Source: Phylloscopus collybita (Eukaryota > Chordata > Aves > Passeriformes > Phylloscopidae). Taken from it: DNA of 64,000 nucleotides. How positions within the stretch are numbered: position 1 is the first letter of the stretch; each line of letters opens with the position of its first letter. Of the stretch, positions 1 to 51,125 are shown piece after piece. The translations under genes and the position numbers were made by a program. The stretch is taken from positions 4,388,501 to 4,452,500 of the forward strand of contig JAJNNQ010000023.1 of the NCBI GenBank assembly GCA_027886175.1, given 5' to 3'. The notes beneath the pieces are model-generated. The model did no database searches. It had not been told where the DNA came from and worked only from the letters and a program-made list of their open reading frames with translations.

Positions 1-951
1 TGCTTCCATCCTGAACAAGCTGGAGACATCAACACAACTTTTCATTAACTCGGGCTGCTTTCAAACCTCTTAAATGCCTTCAAAAAACAAATGGATGACC
101 AACTTCTCCTACAGTGCTTGTTCATATTTGCTCAGTTTGCTGTTGTAAACATCAACAACATGACCAAAGTTTGGCAGATGCAAGGTTTAAGGAGTTCTTG
201 TTCAAACCTCTGAGTATCTACTGAAGATCCAGAACATTCTAAAAACCTCCAGTGGAGCAATCACACAATAAGAACTGTTCTACACTCCCTTAGGCTAAAT
301 TAAGTTTGAGACACACGATGAGTGCAATGAACTGATTAGGAAAGACAGCATAAAAACCACAAATCTGCAGATCTAATCTAATACATTAAGTGGAATGAAA
401 TGGAGAATCACCAAGTGGAAAAATAAGGTACAATAAATACTGAAAAATTGCTACCTTTTGGTTATGAAAGAAAGAGAAGGAATATTCATGCGTGGATGAG
501 AGATTTCTAAAGGAATTCCAAAGTATTTAAACAATGGAAGATTTGAAGGTAACTGAATTTTATGTATGGAGTTACCTAAATCCACTTAGGCAAAGGTGAT
601 CTCTCTGTAGATTACATCACCAATATCCACTTTGTTACATATCAGTATCTCACATGGAGCACAAAATCAAGCAGGTGAGTGGTTCCAGCAGGAGGGTTTT
701 TATGTCAAATCTCCCTACCAGAGTAGGGAGATTTCATATATTTATATGAAATTATTAGAGATTTCAAACATCCCAGAGCTAAAGGCATCATTTAAAGGAT
801 TCATTTCCATTTGAGTTCTGAGGTATTTCAAAAATAACAAGGTTAAGACCTTGCTAGTGGCACCTGTACCAGTTTTCAAACAGTTTACAAACCAAACCCC
901 TGAAAATCTGTACAGAGGCAACTCTAAATTCACTTATAGCTTGACTGAATT

Positions 952-1076
952 AAAAAAAAACACCAAAAAAACACACACAAAAAAAAAAAAAAAAAACACA
1001 CACACAAAAAAAACAACCAAAAAACAAACAAACAAAAAAAAAACCACCAAAAAACCCACCCACAAAAACACAAACA
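952..1076. repeat. A/C-only low-complexity tract
   Basis: About 125 consecutive bases contain only A and C: A-runs of up to about 18, interspersed with CA dinucleotides and short CC or CCC. The minus (SAP30BP transcript) strand is therefore pure G/U here. Overlapping open frames rich in Lys/Thr/Asn on one strand and Phe/Gly/Cys on the other are artefacts of this composition. Confidence 0.95.
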
Positions 1077-4000
1077 GTACTGTGCTTTATCATGCACTCA
1101 GCAAGTTGATTTTCTGGCTGTCTCCTACTCTGCAGCCTTGATCTCACAAGATGAACGGTTTAAGGGCCCAAAGCCAGACAGCCTCACTCCAACAGAGCCA
1201 CTGAAAGGAGTCAAGGGATGCCATGGTGCTCCACAGCCAAGCTGGAAGAAGACTAGAAACACAAAAACAAGCAGGAGGGAGACTCCTTTCCCCTGATCTG
1301 GAGAGTAATAAAGAGCAGACTCGGAAGAGCACAAGCTGCTATGGACAAAGTATTTAAAAAACCCCAAACCGTGTAATTTTCATAGATTTCTGTGCTTCCA
1401 AGAACAATTGTGCACATCAGCTCACAGACAGCAGCCAGCACTTATGCTGTTACTAATCCTGTTTGAGTATAGGAAAGGGTTTTTCATTTTTTCCACTTTC
1501 CAAAGACAAATGTTTTTTTTCAAGCCCTGGACAAGAAGACCCTGCCTGCTAGAGCCTGGCTCATGAGCAGAGTGCTGGTTCAGTTTCCATGTATCATCAT
1601 CAGTTAAAGAGGAGCAAGATGAAAGGACCATGTGGTACACAGGCATAAGGAAAGTGTTGCATTTTGCCTGAAGCTTTCACCTCACTGGGGTGAAATACAG
1701 ACCATCTTTCCAGTCCTACAGCGTCTCCATCCAGCTGCATAAAAAACAGTGTCTGCTCAGGCTCCATGGAAAATAAAAACAACCAGACACAATTCTCACA
1801 GCACAGAACAGAGATTAAAGGAAGGAAGCAAAACAATGTGAATCTGAGACTGATGAATTCCAGTTCGGACAGGCTTGCCCAGAACAGCTTTATTTCATGG
1901 AAAGAATGGACTGACTTAAAGCAATGCTCACTAAATCCTTGCTGAAACAAGATCCATAAATCCAGCACAATGCTCACATCCAGCATAAAACTGTTGGCAT
2001 TAACTGTCGCCACAAGATACAAATTCAAGCAATTCAGAAGCAGGTGCACATGTCAGCGCAGGTGCACTTCAAACTACAAGGAGAAATGGTCCAAGAGGGA
2101 GGCAGAAGATACAAAACCAGACCCTGATGGCTTTAACTAAGATGCAAATTTTAAGGAATGGTGAAGTTGATGACAGGTTTGCCACTGCTCAGTTGCATTC
2201 CCAGACTTGCAGGCAACTGAATCCTGCAGCTTCATTTTTCCACTAAAAACAACCAGCTCAGACAGTACCTCCCCCTCAACACTTTTATTTTTCAGCGAAT
2301 GTTCTTGTGTTGCAGAATTTCTTCTCTCTTCCAACAGCTTCACCTGATTGTTTGCACATAAATTTAATGCCAATTTAAACTGCCAGCCACCAAATGTATA
2401 GACCAGTCACATCATTGTCAAGCAGTGTATTAGTCTGAAGATATTGCAGAGAATTTTTCAGTACAATCCTTCCACCATTAGCCAGGGGATCTGCTGCTGT
2501 AACAGCTGTTACAGTGGATTTCTTGAATCTGAGCAAGTGCCAGCAACAAGCTTTAGTAACTTTCCCTCCTCTCTATAATTCAGAATATCTCCTGTAGTCC
2601 CTGCACATAAACAGCCTCACTTGGCTGAGTCTGATGGAAAGAAACTATAACTTAGCAGAAAGTGTTAGAAGAGTTGTCTAAGCCAACAGTGATGATGGTC
2701 TTGCCAGGGCAAACAGGTGAAATGTCTACATCATGCAGGCAGCAGGAAAAAGACAACCCCAAGCCCTGCATCATGCTTTTTTTCCTCCCCTTTTTCTTGT
2801 TTTAAAGGAACATGGTAGCAATTATGTTCTCGCTATCCCTCTACAAAGATCAGAAGTGCTCATGGGAAAAGAAGACCAGAAACGTCTCATTTAATATTAA
2901 AAGTGCACGACAACAACGATTTCATTTCTTGCTCCCCAGATCTGCCTGATGTTGGTGTGCACCCAGGCTGAAGGCAGCAAACAAAGTGCATGTCAACTGC
3001 ATTTAGAGTCTGGGGAAGAGAAAGCCAGGCAACAGGAGTACAATGTTTTTATTCCTCCTCCCCCCTTCTTTTTTTTCCTTGTGTTGTGAGAGAGGAGAAT
3101 CCCAAGAGAAAGCCTGAAACAAGCACATTTCCTACAGCCATATCCTGTTTGCCAGCTCTGCTACATAGCTCCAGGCAAAGTGCCCAGATCAGCATAAGAA
3201 ATTTAACTAAGAAAAACCTGTAGGGACCATGATCTAGATAACAAGAGAAGTCCAGCAGCTCAGAAATAAGCCACCACAGTAAAAAAACCTTGACACATCC
3301 AGCTTTCAGTGACACTGATGTACAGGTTTTACAATTCTATTTGGAGATACAGTCACAGACAGAAAGGGAAGGAAGAACAAATCAAAGAGTCAATTCCAGA
3401 GACATCTCCTATCAAAATGTGTGTAGCTGACACTGCCTTTTACCTTTCCAGCTAAATTACATCTAAAACTCCACATTCATTACTGAAATGAAAAAAACCA
3501 ACCCCCTGAAAAAATCCCAACCAAGACCGAGCAAAACGTTTCAGTGAGAAAGTGCTTTAGAAAGGAAGCATTCATGGCATAAAGCCTTTAAATAGCTTCT
3601 TTGAAACCTGACTCCATTCACCTGACATATGCTATCTCAATATTTGACAAAGATTATTTGTTAGGAGTACTTTCCAGTCAAGGAACTGTGTGCCAGAACT
3701 TTTGCTTTCCATGTGGAGCTACAATTAATAACACCTGCTTCCCACTGGAGCCTGGTCCCAAAGCTACCTGCTTGGCTTCACAGCCCCAGGAGCACAACAG
3801 CTCCCAGCAGCCTGCCCCTGATCTGCACCATGGGCTGCACAGCCCAAAAATTCTGCTTTCAAGTCACTTTTGCCTCCTACAGTGAAATACCTGGTGAAGT
3901 ACCAGCAAGACATGACAAGGCTGGAGGTGTCAAACTACTTCGATGATTTTATTTTTTACAGCTTGTTGCAGTGCAGAATCAAGTAGAAGGTGAAGGTGGG

Positions 4001-7000
4001 CTGTGAAAATTCTGAAGCCTCACAGCAGCAAAGAAAAGGCTCAGGAGAGCTGACAAAATTAACTTCTTGTACAAGCTTTCTCCCTTAACACATAGTACTA
4101 AAAATTCTTCATGGTTTGGAGTAGAGGCAAGGTGTAAGAGCAAGTATCAGTGAGACATTCACTCCTCCATGAATGGATCCCACAGTTTATCCAGATTTTG
4201 CTCCTTCTGTACCCAGAACAGGGCAGCTGGAAGGAGCTATTTTCAGCTATTTGCTGGTATTTGAAGCAATGCTCCATCTGTGCTGACTGCTCAGCCTCTC
4301 ACTCTGACATGCACAGACCTGCACACTCAGAACAGCCTATTTGAGAACAGCAGCCAGAAATAATTGCAGCTACAGAGCTGGACTTGAAGAACTCAGACCT
4401 TTATCAAGTGAACTATGCAAGGGGAAGCAGCTCCAGAAAGGACTTTTCTTCAAGTTTAAAGACAAACAGAACAAGGCTGGCTCTTCTTTGGAGGAAGGCA
4501 AGCCACACCTGTGTCAATAATCCCTGGTATTTAGTACTGCAGGGAGTGAAGAGTCTGCTGCAACATGTATGCCCGGCGGGGAGGAAGGAACAAGCATGTC
4601 CATGGACATGTCTCATCTTCCAAACAGCTCCAGAGCTGGATGGAAGCCAGGAGCTCTCCAGGAGGTATTTCAGTTTCAGAGCCCGACAAGGCTGTGATCT
4701 GTCTCCCTTCAGACAGAGCTGGAGACAGGAGTACGTGTGGCAAGGGGCAAAAAAAATCCCAGATGCCAAGTGTTTTGCTTCCTGAATGCAGAACAGCTTT
4801 GACTGCCTGTGATATTCTCTGGCAATAACCAAGGTTCACCCAAGATAAAATGGGAACCAGGGCAGAGTGTCTGGGCACTCACTGTAGCAGTGCAGAGAAC
4901 AGCATTTGCAGCTCAGTTATCTCTACTTCCCTCTAAACTCTCTGCAGAACTCTCTGGTTCTCTCTACAGAGCTCTGAAAAAGCATCTTCAAACCTAAAGC
5001 AAGGGAAAACCACACAGAGTTGGAAGCACAGACAGCATTTTACACAATTATATTAAAAGGAAACTAAAGCACAGAAAAAGAATCTGAGACTGCAGTGCTT
5101 ATCACTGGCACCTTCAGGCTGTGCTTCCAGGCAAAGGAATGAGTGAGGAAACAAACCACTGGAGTTCTAACCTTGACCCCGACCCTGGGAACTGCACAGT
5201 TCATGCTTTTAAAGTGTTTACAGAGGTATGCTCACAGCCATGCATAATGCAAGGCCATATTAAGGATACAACTTTTCCCAAACATACTTTTCCCCTTCTT
5301 TGGAGCAAAATGATTATACCTGAGGTGAAAGTTAATGACTAGGTTCAAGCATTTTTTTTTGAGAACCTGGCTTGATGAATGTATGCTGAATTCAGAAAAA
5401 TTAATATGCCTTATCAAAGTAAGAGTTAATTTCAGGGATTACGTTACTGCACACACACCCATTTACTGGTTCTCAGTACTTACCACTTTTACTTTAAATC
5501 AAGATAATTTTGGTATTTAAACAAACAGGTTAAGGCAGATTAAAAAAAAAAACCAACAAAAAACCACTGCAGTCAAAAGCCTCTAAGTATTTGTACACAC
5601 CTACACATCATAACACAGTAGAATTACTTTACAGGTATGCTGGATCAATAAAAGCTAAACACAATAAAGAGCTGATGATTATCAAGAGGAGGTACTTAGA
5701 CATGCTTAGAGGCACAGTACTCCTCTGAAAATTTGACAGCCTTCTGCTAGATCCCAGTTTGGCTGCCTCACCATACAACACCTCGAGGATGCAGAAGGGA
5801 CCCTTAAAACAAAACCAGGAAAGGAAAACATCAAAGTAGCCACCTGTTCTAAAAATCTGCTACCATGTGTCAGGCATTCACCTGCCAAGGGAGTGGCAAA
5901 TTTCTTAGCTTCCCTGCACTGGCTGGTCCTGATACAACAATCAAAGCTCAGGAGTTAATGATTTCCCTCTGGGAAAGCTCCAGGACCCAAGCTGCAGGGC
6001 TGGGCTCTGTGCTTGATCAACACTTGCAACCTGTTATTCAGCCAGCCCTCCAATATGAAGCACAGAACCCCAGGTGAGGCTTGGAGCACAAGGTCAGTAT
6101 TTTCAGGTTCCTTTTTCATTTTCCAGCGGGGCTGGTCCATTTAGTGAGCTCTGAACGCTTGTATCTTGTTACTGCATCAAGGCTGTAACTAGAGCCAGCT
6201 CCTGGCCAGAACCCCAGCAACCTGCACCCCCTGCAGCCCCTTAACCCTTGTCCTTTCAAACCAGCACAAGGCCACATTCCACACCCAACCCCAAACCTCC
6301 TTCAGTTTGTACCCAGGGCTCCATCAGCTGAGGAAAAGCCACAAACAACTCACCCAGGCTGTGGATTTCATTGTTCTAACATCATTGTTAAACAACAGAT
6401 TTTGTTGCCTACTTCTTTTCCCTTCAAAGCAGCAGGTTGGTTTTTTGGGGTTTTTGTTGTTTTTTTTTTTTCAAGGTGCTTTTAAGGCAGATGCTTGTTT
6501 ACAATTGGTGACTGCTCAGGTAAAAGCAACTGTGAGCATTCACAAACCTGTCCTGTTCCAGAGCCTGAGCACATCCATCCAGATTTGATTTCTGGAAGAG
6601 CAGCTAGCTCTATCAAGATTTGTATCTCCAGTTTCCCATGAGTGCCTGAAGGACTTCAAAATGCAGTTAGAGTGTGCAACTGAATATATCTGAATATATC
6701 TGAATCTGCTGCTTAAAGAGAGAGTTTCTGGTTTTTGCTGCAGTGTGTTTTTGAATAACTCATAGATGCTCACTAACATGAATTTCATGGGCCAGAAGTC
6801 TGCTCTGGAAGAATGCTTCCAGGTGACTGATGAGGCTTAAATATTCTCCTCCTCCTGGCAGACCTTTTCCTTCAAACAGGTGTATAAAAACTTCTCTATC
6901 TTGCCAAGAGTAGAGAGAAAACAGCAATTTGACATCACAGTGGTAGAACTTGGAACACTTATTGTGACTTGCTCCTTGGCAAAAAAGATCACCCACAGGA

Positions 7001-8328
7001 AAGCTGCAGTCCCAACCAGCACTTTGTACTGCCTACCCCTCCAATGAGGAACTAGGGCTGAACACCCGGAGAGGTGCCCCTTCATCACAGCCAACAATGG
7101 CAGATTCCCTGGAATTAAGAGAAAAACCTGAGACAAATATAAAATAAAAATCTTCCCAGTAGGGATATTTGAGGCAGGCTCCAAATTCCACTCTCCCCAT
7201 TTATCACTTTACTGAAGAATTTTTACATCATTCCCCACTTTCTGTCTCTGACTCCACCCACAACTGACCCTTCTGGAGGTTTTGTGTCTGGCATTATCCA
7301 AGTGCACAACGAGGCCAAATCACAGGATGCACCAGCAACATGGGAACTGCTCCACACATTGGAGTCTGGCTCCATTATTCAAGGTATAAACTCTAAGTAG
7401 TTTGGTCACAATAGGTACAAAGAGGCAAAACACCAGGGGAAAAAAAAAAGAAAGATATATATATATATGGTGGTTGAAATGACTATAATTGACTGATGAA
7501 TTGCATTTCTTTTTCCTCATTCATGCATTTTAAATTATTTACTTTCTGCCTATGGTCAGATTCAGACCTTGTAAAAGCCCTAGCTGTATATAAAGAGCGT
7601 GGGGAATCTATTTAAACATATTTCCAGGTTTCTGATGTCTCCATGAAACTGAGCAGGCACAACTACAGCACTCTGCAGATTCAAAATAAAATTAAGTTAC
7701 TCAAGTGTTAGCAAGTTATAATCAAGGGCCTCTCTTTTTACTGCACTTTGGATTTACAGTAACTGCAACACTTGTTAGCTGCCACAGACACTGCAAGCTC
7801 CAAACAGTGAGGATGGAGAAGAACACTGCCACTTGGTGGAAAAAGGGGATAGGAAACATTTGCAACTACACCAAGTACAAATACTTCCACAGGGATGTTC
7901 CATCTCTCCCCATCCCAAGGGAATTTCTTAACAGCACAGCTGGTGCAGCCACGTGCCCCCACAACCACGCCCCAGCAGGGCACTGGGCTGTCAGCACAGC
8001 TCCACCTTGCCCAGTGCCAGCTGGCTCTACAGCTACGACTTAATATTCAAAAAACAACTTCAAAAGGCCAAAGGAGACAATTCCTTTTTTCATCTCTGTT
8101 TGAAGGCATCTATTAAGGATGATATGGAAGTCTGAAACTGCTGAGTTTCACACTCAGTTCAGCTTTGCCTCTCTCCTACTCTTCTGAAATCCTCACCCCT
8201 CATGCCACACTGGGATGGCAGGAATTACATTTTACCTTCATTTTATTTATTTCCTTTAATTCACATTTTCAGCTCTTGCAGAGTTACTATTGCACAGTCT
8301 ACCAAGATACAAAATGCTTTTTATTTTT

Positions 8329-8384
8329 AATACATTCCTTCTTTCTTTCTTTCCTCAATACATTCATTCTTTCTTTCTTTCCTG
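8329..8384. repeat. 28-bp tandem duplication with (TTTC)n core
   Basis: Two adjacent 28-bp units each begin AATACATTC and contain CTTTCTTTCTTTCC. They differ at only about two positions, which suggests a recent duplication inside a SAP30BP intron. Confidence 0.85.
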
Positions 8385-9941
8385 AAGCTGAAATGCTGCT
8401 CTGTGGCCATGTGTGGCTTTTCTTCAGAAGCACAAAATACACCTGGACAGCAGAACATAAAACTCACTGAAAGCAAGAGGCTTTTTAAACAAGGCAACAT
8501 GAAATGTCAGTGACATACTAAAACAGGAACCACACAATTCAGTGGTGAGACTTCTGTCACATATGATTACTCAGATAAGAGCAACTACAGTCTAATTCTG
8601 TTCTTTCTCTCTGCCAGACCTAGCCTCCACTGCCCTGAAGTCCTACAGCCCTCTTTTAGAGGAGGCAGAAATGCAACAGGGCCCTACTAGACAATTTCAA
8701 AATCTTTATTTGCACCGAATTTATCTTCTAAGGAAATCCCATCTTTTTATTTCATAGTACACATTTGAATCCAGCAGTTTTTACAGAAACATCTTGCTAG
8801 CATGTTTACCAGGGCAAAAATGTAGAAGCAGAAAAAGTATAAAAGTGAGAGATTTTCTTTTCCTTTTTTTCCAAAAATATTTTCTTTCTTGCAACAAGGA
8901 AAGGAGACAATACATTCCATTCCCAAGTGCCTGGGAGCCATTTCACACACTAAGACTTTACCAGCTGCAGTGCAGTTGCCAAGATTTCCAGCTGTGTATC
9001 ACTGTAAATCTGTAAGAATATTGTGGGACCTGGAAGAAGGTGCTGCTATAAAACTGATTTGAATAGAATAGCTAAACAGATCCATTTGCCTTCATCTTAG
9101 CCTATCAAAGCCCTGTGGCAAATCAAATTCTCTACAGAATTTCGCTTTGCAGCACAGTCCTCTGGTTTTCACAGCACAGTTTAAGGATTGTCTGCATCCT
9201 TGAGGAAGCTGCTGGATAAAATAAATGCCCTTGCAATTGTCCATCACTTGGCATCCCTGATGAACAGGACTGCTTCTACTGAACTAACATAAACATTTAA
9301 AAACAGTTGTCTATAGTTTCAAATGGATTTGGTCTTTTGTCCTCCAGTTTTTAGCCTGATCCATGTCTTGTGTGCTGTTGAACACATGCTGTTCAGCAGA
9401 AACAAGGTGAAATCCCAAGATAAAGATGATTTCAACTATTTATGATAATAGCTATTATCTGGGGAATTCATTTCTCTTTTTAAATTTATCTATGGCCTTT
9501 ACAAAACTGCTTCATTCAGAAGGACAAAGCTGGAGAGAACTGAATTGATTTTCGCCTTCCATGGCCTCTAAGAGCACGGTATCATTTATTCATTACATTG
9601 TTTTAATGAAGAAATTATTCCAACTAACACTGGTCATACAGAATTCTGTACTGGATGCTGCACCTCCCACATCACTGCAAAACAGGCCAGATGCTGTCAG
9701 CAAACTTCAGATCTAATGCACAAAATAACCAAATCCATGAAGGCTGACCTTCATTGTGACTCAGCCTGTGATCTATTAAACAACTTTGACAGAAGCCAGA
9801 ACTAAAGTCAGAAACCCAGGTTAAAGCTACAAAAGGTGTGGAACTAACTAGAGACCACAAATGAACACCAAGCCATGCTGTTAAGACTTACTCCTCTTGT
9901 ACTGAGCTTCCCCACCACCACCAGACCACACTTTCAAATAC

Positions 9942-12900
9942 CTTTAGGTCACCAGCCTCAGGTTTTTCAGTCTCTGAATCGTCATCTTCCTACAAGACAA
10001 GAATTTACAGGATTAAGCTTAAAGAGCAGGCCTGGCAAGTAACTGAACTTAACAGCAAAGGGCATTCAGCAGCCCAGCAGTAGTCCAAAACCCTTTCCAT
10101 GGAGAGTAATTTTGCCCCACCCACTCATAACCAGAAAACAAGTCCTGTAGTCAGGGCAAGGAGTGTTTGTTTGGTTTTGGGGGTTTTTATAGGCAAAAGC
10201 ATCACTCAGTGGCAGTTGTTGCTACAAAACTCATGCAGCTCTGGAATACTCAGAATTAGACAACAAGAAGTAGCAGAACTGGGAAAAAAGCATTTGTCCT
10301 TTGATAATTCTGTCCCCTCCAGTTGACAGGTGGTGATTGAAGAGTCTCTGTTCAGCAGTACCCACAGAAAAAGCAGCATTTACAAGACCTGTAATAGTCC
10401 CAAGCATCAACAACACACACAGGACACACAGCTGGCCTGCCACCAAACCAAACATGCAGGCCTGGAGAGCACCAAGTTCCAGGGATCCAGCAGCCACAGT
10501 TCCCTTGCTGCTGCAGAGCTCTCGTGCCTTGCACGCAGATGCTGTGAACCTCCACAGAAGGGAACACTGACAAATTTCATCTAACAGTCTTCATTTTTTT
10601 AAAAAAATTATTTTATGAACCACAAATAAACCAAAGAACTGGGGGAACTGCTGCCCTGTGAGAGCTCAAAATACTGAACACAGCATTGTGTGAAAACCCA
10701 CACCAGGTGAGCAGGAAGCTCTGTTTTGGTCTCCACTGGCAGAAAACCTGCTGTCCCCTCACTGGACATCCTCCAGTTTCTAGACATACTCTGGGTTCAA
10801 AACAAGTTTGAGGAGCAGAAACTGTTTTTCATGTTCACATAACTCAGCAAAATGGTTTTTCTTCCCAACTTTCCCACAAATTTCAATGTTGGCCCCAAAA
10901 CATGAACTTGGTGTTTCAGCTTCAAAAAGGGAAACAAAAGAAAAAGTGAAATGAGAGGTGCAACTGGAAGGAAGAGTTTACAAGGAATTGCCCACCTCAA
11001 AGTATTGGCACATGAGCCAGTTCTGACAAGGCAAGCTGGAGACTGACCACACAGTAAGGTCAGTAAGTTTTAATTGACTGAATTAAGATGCCTCTTACAG
11101 ATGTGAGACAAAAGCTCCTTCACTTCAGCTCTCCAGCTTCCCTTTCTGAAAGATGCACATATGACAATAATTCAGTCCAGACTGTCAAAGGTTAATTACA
11201 GTGAGTTTGTAACTAGAAAAGAACTAAGTAACTTGGTGTTTACCACAAATGAGATTGCTCTGCCCTCTACAGTCTCTATTATATAGATAAAAGTGATTTT
11301 CATCAAAGCAATAATGGGCTGAATTATCCACGTTGCAGACAATAACTGAAACAGCTCTCAAAAACTTCTGACCTAGCAGGGTGGAAAAACATTAACAAAG
11401 CAGCATTACTGAGAACTGGCTTTGAATAAAAACAGAGGCTCTTCAGTCACTGTTGAAAGTAAAAATACCCACTGGGTTGTACAGAGCAAAGCACAGGACA
11501 GCCTGAGTCCATCCTCCTTTCTCAAAACAACTCATAACCCCCATGAGCTACCAGCACAAGCAATGCCAAGGAAGTTTTCAAGTCTGCTCAGAGAATATTT
11601 AATGAAAAAAAAAAAAAAAAAAAAAAGGGAAGTAACTTGTGCAACCTGCACTGTAACCACAAACCTATGCAAGATCCACTGGCTGACATCAGAGTGACTG
11701 ACTGAACAGCAGCTGATGATGGAGCTGCACCAAAAGCTGTGTGTGCAATAAAGCCACTCCATTCACAACCCCTTTACAATACTAACTGAACACAGCTGGC
11801 CTTGGCAAGCACCTGGATCACACACAGGGCTTCCTTTGAACTAGAGAGACCTCACTGAAACAGAGGCCAGAAGTGCTGGACAGAAAAAGAAGAATCACTG
11901 AAGCAGTAAAAAGGCTTCACTGCTTTGCTGAGGGAGACACCAGGGACAACAGAACAGAACTTAAAGCAGGAACAAGAGACTGAGGAATTTCTTGGCTGCT
12001 ACTTGGGCAGACAGATGGCAGAAAAGAGTATCTCCCAAGAGACTGATCTAACACACAAAGCAGATTTCAGCAAGGAAAAGTTACATGAGTAACTCTGGGG
12101 TTTTGGCTATGTTCTAGCAGAAAGAACTGGAACAGGGAGAAGGTAACACAGCAGTAAGAGAAAAGGTGGTGATAAAGAGAGGAGATGAGAACTTTCCCTT
12201 TTCCACTCCAAACTGACTATTTCACTACCTAAGACCCAGGGCAGGAGTACACATCACTCTGTGTGATGCAGCTGCATTCACAGACCCTGAGCTTCCTGCC
12301 CTGTCCCCCCACACTGCTGTTATCTCAGAATTCAGGTGATATCAGACACGTGCCATGCACCTGTGACAGACAAAAGCCACCCACATGTACACAGGACACT
12401 GCTGCATCGAGGTGACCCTGATGCAGGGAGTGCATTGAGCTACACACAAAAGAATCATTTAAGACAGCACAGAAGCTTATTCTTTTTAATCCATCAGCTG
12501 ACAGTGTGGTCCTCTTACAAGGTTCTTATATGTCAACTATGTTTAAAGAATAGCTTTTATTTGGAGTGGCTGTAACAGCCTTCTTCCCATAAAAGAGTCC
12601 AACGACACCAACACAGTAACGAGCAACACGAGCTGTGCCAAGCTGCTGAGGGGTTTCAGGGCAAATGCTTTCTACTTGGAAACAAAGTGGAAAGGAGTAG
12701 GTGCAAAGTGCTGAAACCCACACCAGGAGCCAGATATTCCAGATTCCATCACGGAACTATTCTGTTCGGGGTTTTTATTTCAAAGAGAAAAGCCTCTAAA
12801 ACCTGTGCAAAGGGGCAGGACAAGCTCCCGGAGCAGGGAAGTACTTACTGACTGCCTGCTGTTCTCATCGTCCTCCTCTTCGTACCCTTCCTCGTCCCCA

Positions 12901-13231
12901 TCCAGGCGGGTAAAGTCATCTTCTCCGTACCCAACTGAAACCAAGCCTCCTTTCTCTCCTAAGGAGGAAGAGAAAAGGAAAACTGTGAGGAAAGGGGAGG
13001 TGACAGCGTGCGGGGCCTTCCCTTCACATAGGGAACGCGCCAGGCCGGCGCGGGCCGCACGGGGGAACCCTGGCGGCCCAGCCCGCCGCCCGTCCCGGCC
13101 CCCTGCCCGCCCTTACCCGTGGGCGCTCCCCCATCGCTCCCCGCCGTGCCGGCCTCGCTGTCCGACTCCGGGTCCGAGTCCTCGGCATAAACCGCCAGGG
13201 AGGAGAGAACGCTGCGCTTCGCCGCCGCCAT
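9942..13231 (-). CDS. SAP30BP: SAP30-binding protein, N-terminal three coding exons (gene continues past the left edge)
   Basis: Nuclear protein (HCNGP family) that binds the SIN3-HDAC subunit SAP30 and has a role in splicing of short introns. Coding exons on the minus strand are 13117-13231 (115 nt), 12849-12958 (110 nt) and 9942-9989 (48 nt). All have GT donors and AG acceptors and they join in frame to 91 residues. The product opens MAAAKRSVLSSLAVYAEDSD, closely matching the human start, followed by an acidic stretch GYGEDDFTRLDGDEEGYEEE (about residues 49-68) and EDDDSETEKPE. The start is the ATG at 13231, which opens the conserved segment. The HCNGP domain exons are not in the window: I searched 1-9900 by eye for their conserved words and found none, so intron 3 is at least 9.9 kb. 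The gene is head-to-head with RECQL5, as in human. Exons are certain from what I see; function is family knowledge. Confidence 0.93.
9990..12848 (-). other. SAP30BP intron 2
   Basis: Intron between SAP30BP exons 2 and 3, with AG acceptor at 9990-9991 and GT donor at 12847-12848. It holds a poly(A) run at about 11606-11626 and no recognisable gene. Small open frames at 10.1-10.6, 11.4-11.8 and 12.3-12.7 kb have no family match and no conserved splice logic. Confidence 0.8.
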
Positions 13232-13286
13232 CTTCCGCCTCAGCCACGGCGCACTTCCGGCGCGCGGGGATGACGCACGCGGCGCT

Positions 13287-13300
13287 GTCACCATGGCAAC
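13287..13300 (+). promoter_or_regulatory. RFX X-box
   Basis: GTCACCATGGCAAC fits the imperfect-palindrome X-box consensus GTNRCC-(2)-RGYAAC at every specified position. It lies 56 bp upstream of the SAP30BP start codon on that gene's strand, so it is placed to act on SAP30BP or the shared promoter. Confidence 0.75.
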
Positions 13301-13485
13301 GCCGCCCTTCTTCCGCCTTCAGCGCGCTCCCGGCGCAGCGGGGGAATCCCGCCCTCGCTGCCAGAGCAGAAACTGCTCGGGGAGCTCACGGCCGGAGGGG
13401 AAAACCCTCGGCCAGGCAGAGCGGAGCGTCTCGGGGGAGGAGAAGGGATGAAAAGTGCGCTGGCTGGCCCTTTAATTAAAGCTTT

Positions 13486-13493
13486 TGACGTCA
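13486..13493. promoter_or_regulatory. Palindromic CRE (ATF/CREB site)
   Basis: An exact TGACGTCA lies between the two divergent genes, roughly where RECQL5 transcription should begin. Confidence 0.75.
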
Positions 13494-13946
13494 TATTGTG
13501 GCGCCGCGACAGCACCTGCCGGGTGTGGAGCGAGCGCGGAGGGTGGGGGCCGGTACCGGGCGGAGGTGGGACAGGGGACATGGGGGGTGCAGGGACACGG
13601 GGCCCTGGGGAGGAAGGGGGGTGCGTGAGAAGGAGCCGCCTGCCTCCACAGTCCCCTCTGTGTCGGTGCGGGCCGGTTTGGTGCGCACTGAGCCTCCCCC
13701 GCCCCGCTCCGAGCCCTCTCTGCTGTGCCCCATGGGGAGAGGGGTAACCCGGAGTAAACACATTGTGGGCCTCTCCAGTGAGGGGGTCTGGATGAGCATC
13801 CCTGAGAGAGCCGATAAAAGGGGGGAGTGTGGCAGGGAAAGCCTGGGGGGAGGTGGTGCAGCGGCTCGGGGCAGGCCTCGGGCAGAGGAGGGTGGCAGCG
13901 TCCGGGTCTAGCTCAGGTTCCTGTCGCCCTTTGCAGCTTCCTTAGA

Positions 13947-51125
<37,179 letters not shown>

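Larger units (their letters stand above)
1..9941 (-). other. SAP30BP intron 3 (partial), no exon recognised
   Basis: This 9.9-kb stretch is intronic for SAP30BP. It carries a pure A/C tract (952-1076), short T/G-rich runs (about 6435-6475), an AT dinucleotide run near 7455-7468 and a 28-bp tandem duplication (8329-8384). The open frames here are short, lack splice-consistent partners, and match no protein I know. No tRNA or rRNA is recognised. Confidence 0.75.

Noticed and set aside
1..9900. Search for SAP30BP exon 4 and the HCNGP-domain exons
   Set aside because: By eye I found none of the reverse-complement words for the conserved domain, so I place them outside the window. A tblastn with human SAP30BP would settle it.
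12805..13479. 224-residue plus-strand open frame, Pro/Arg/Ser-rich
   Set aside because: It lies antisense over SAP30BP exons 1-2 and the CpG promoter. High GC alone keeps it open, and it has no domain or homology that I recognise.
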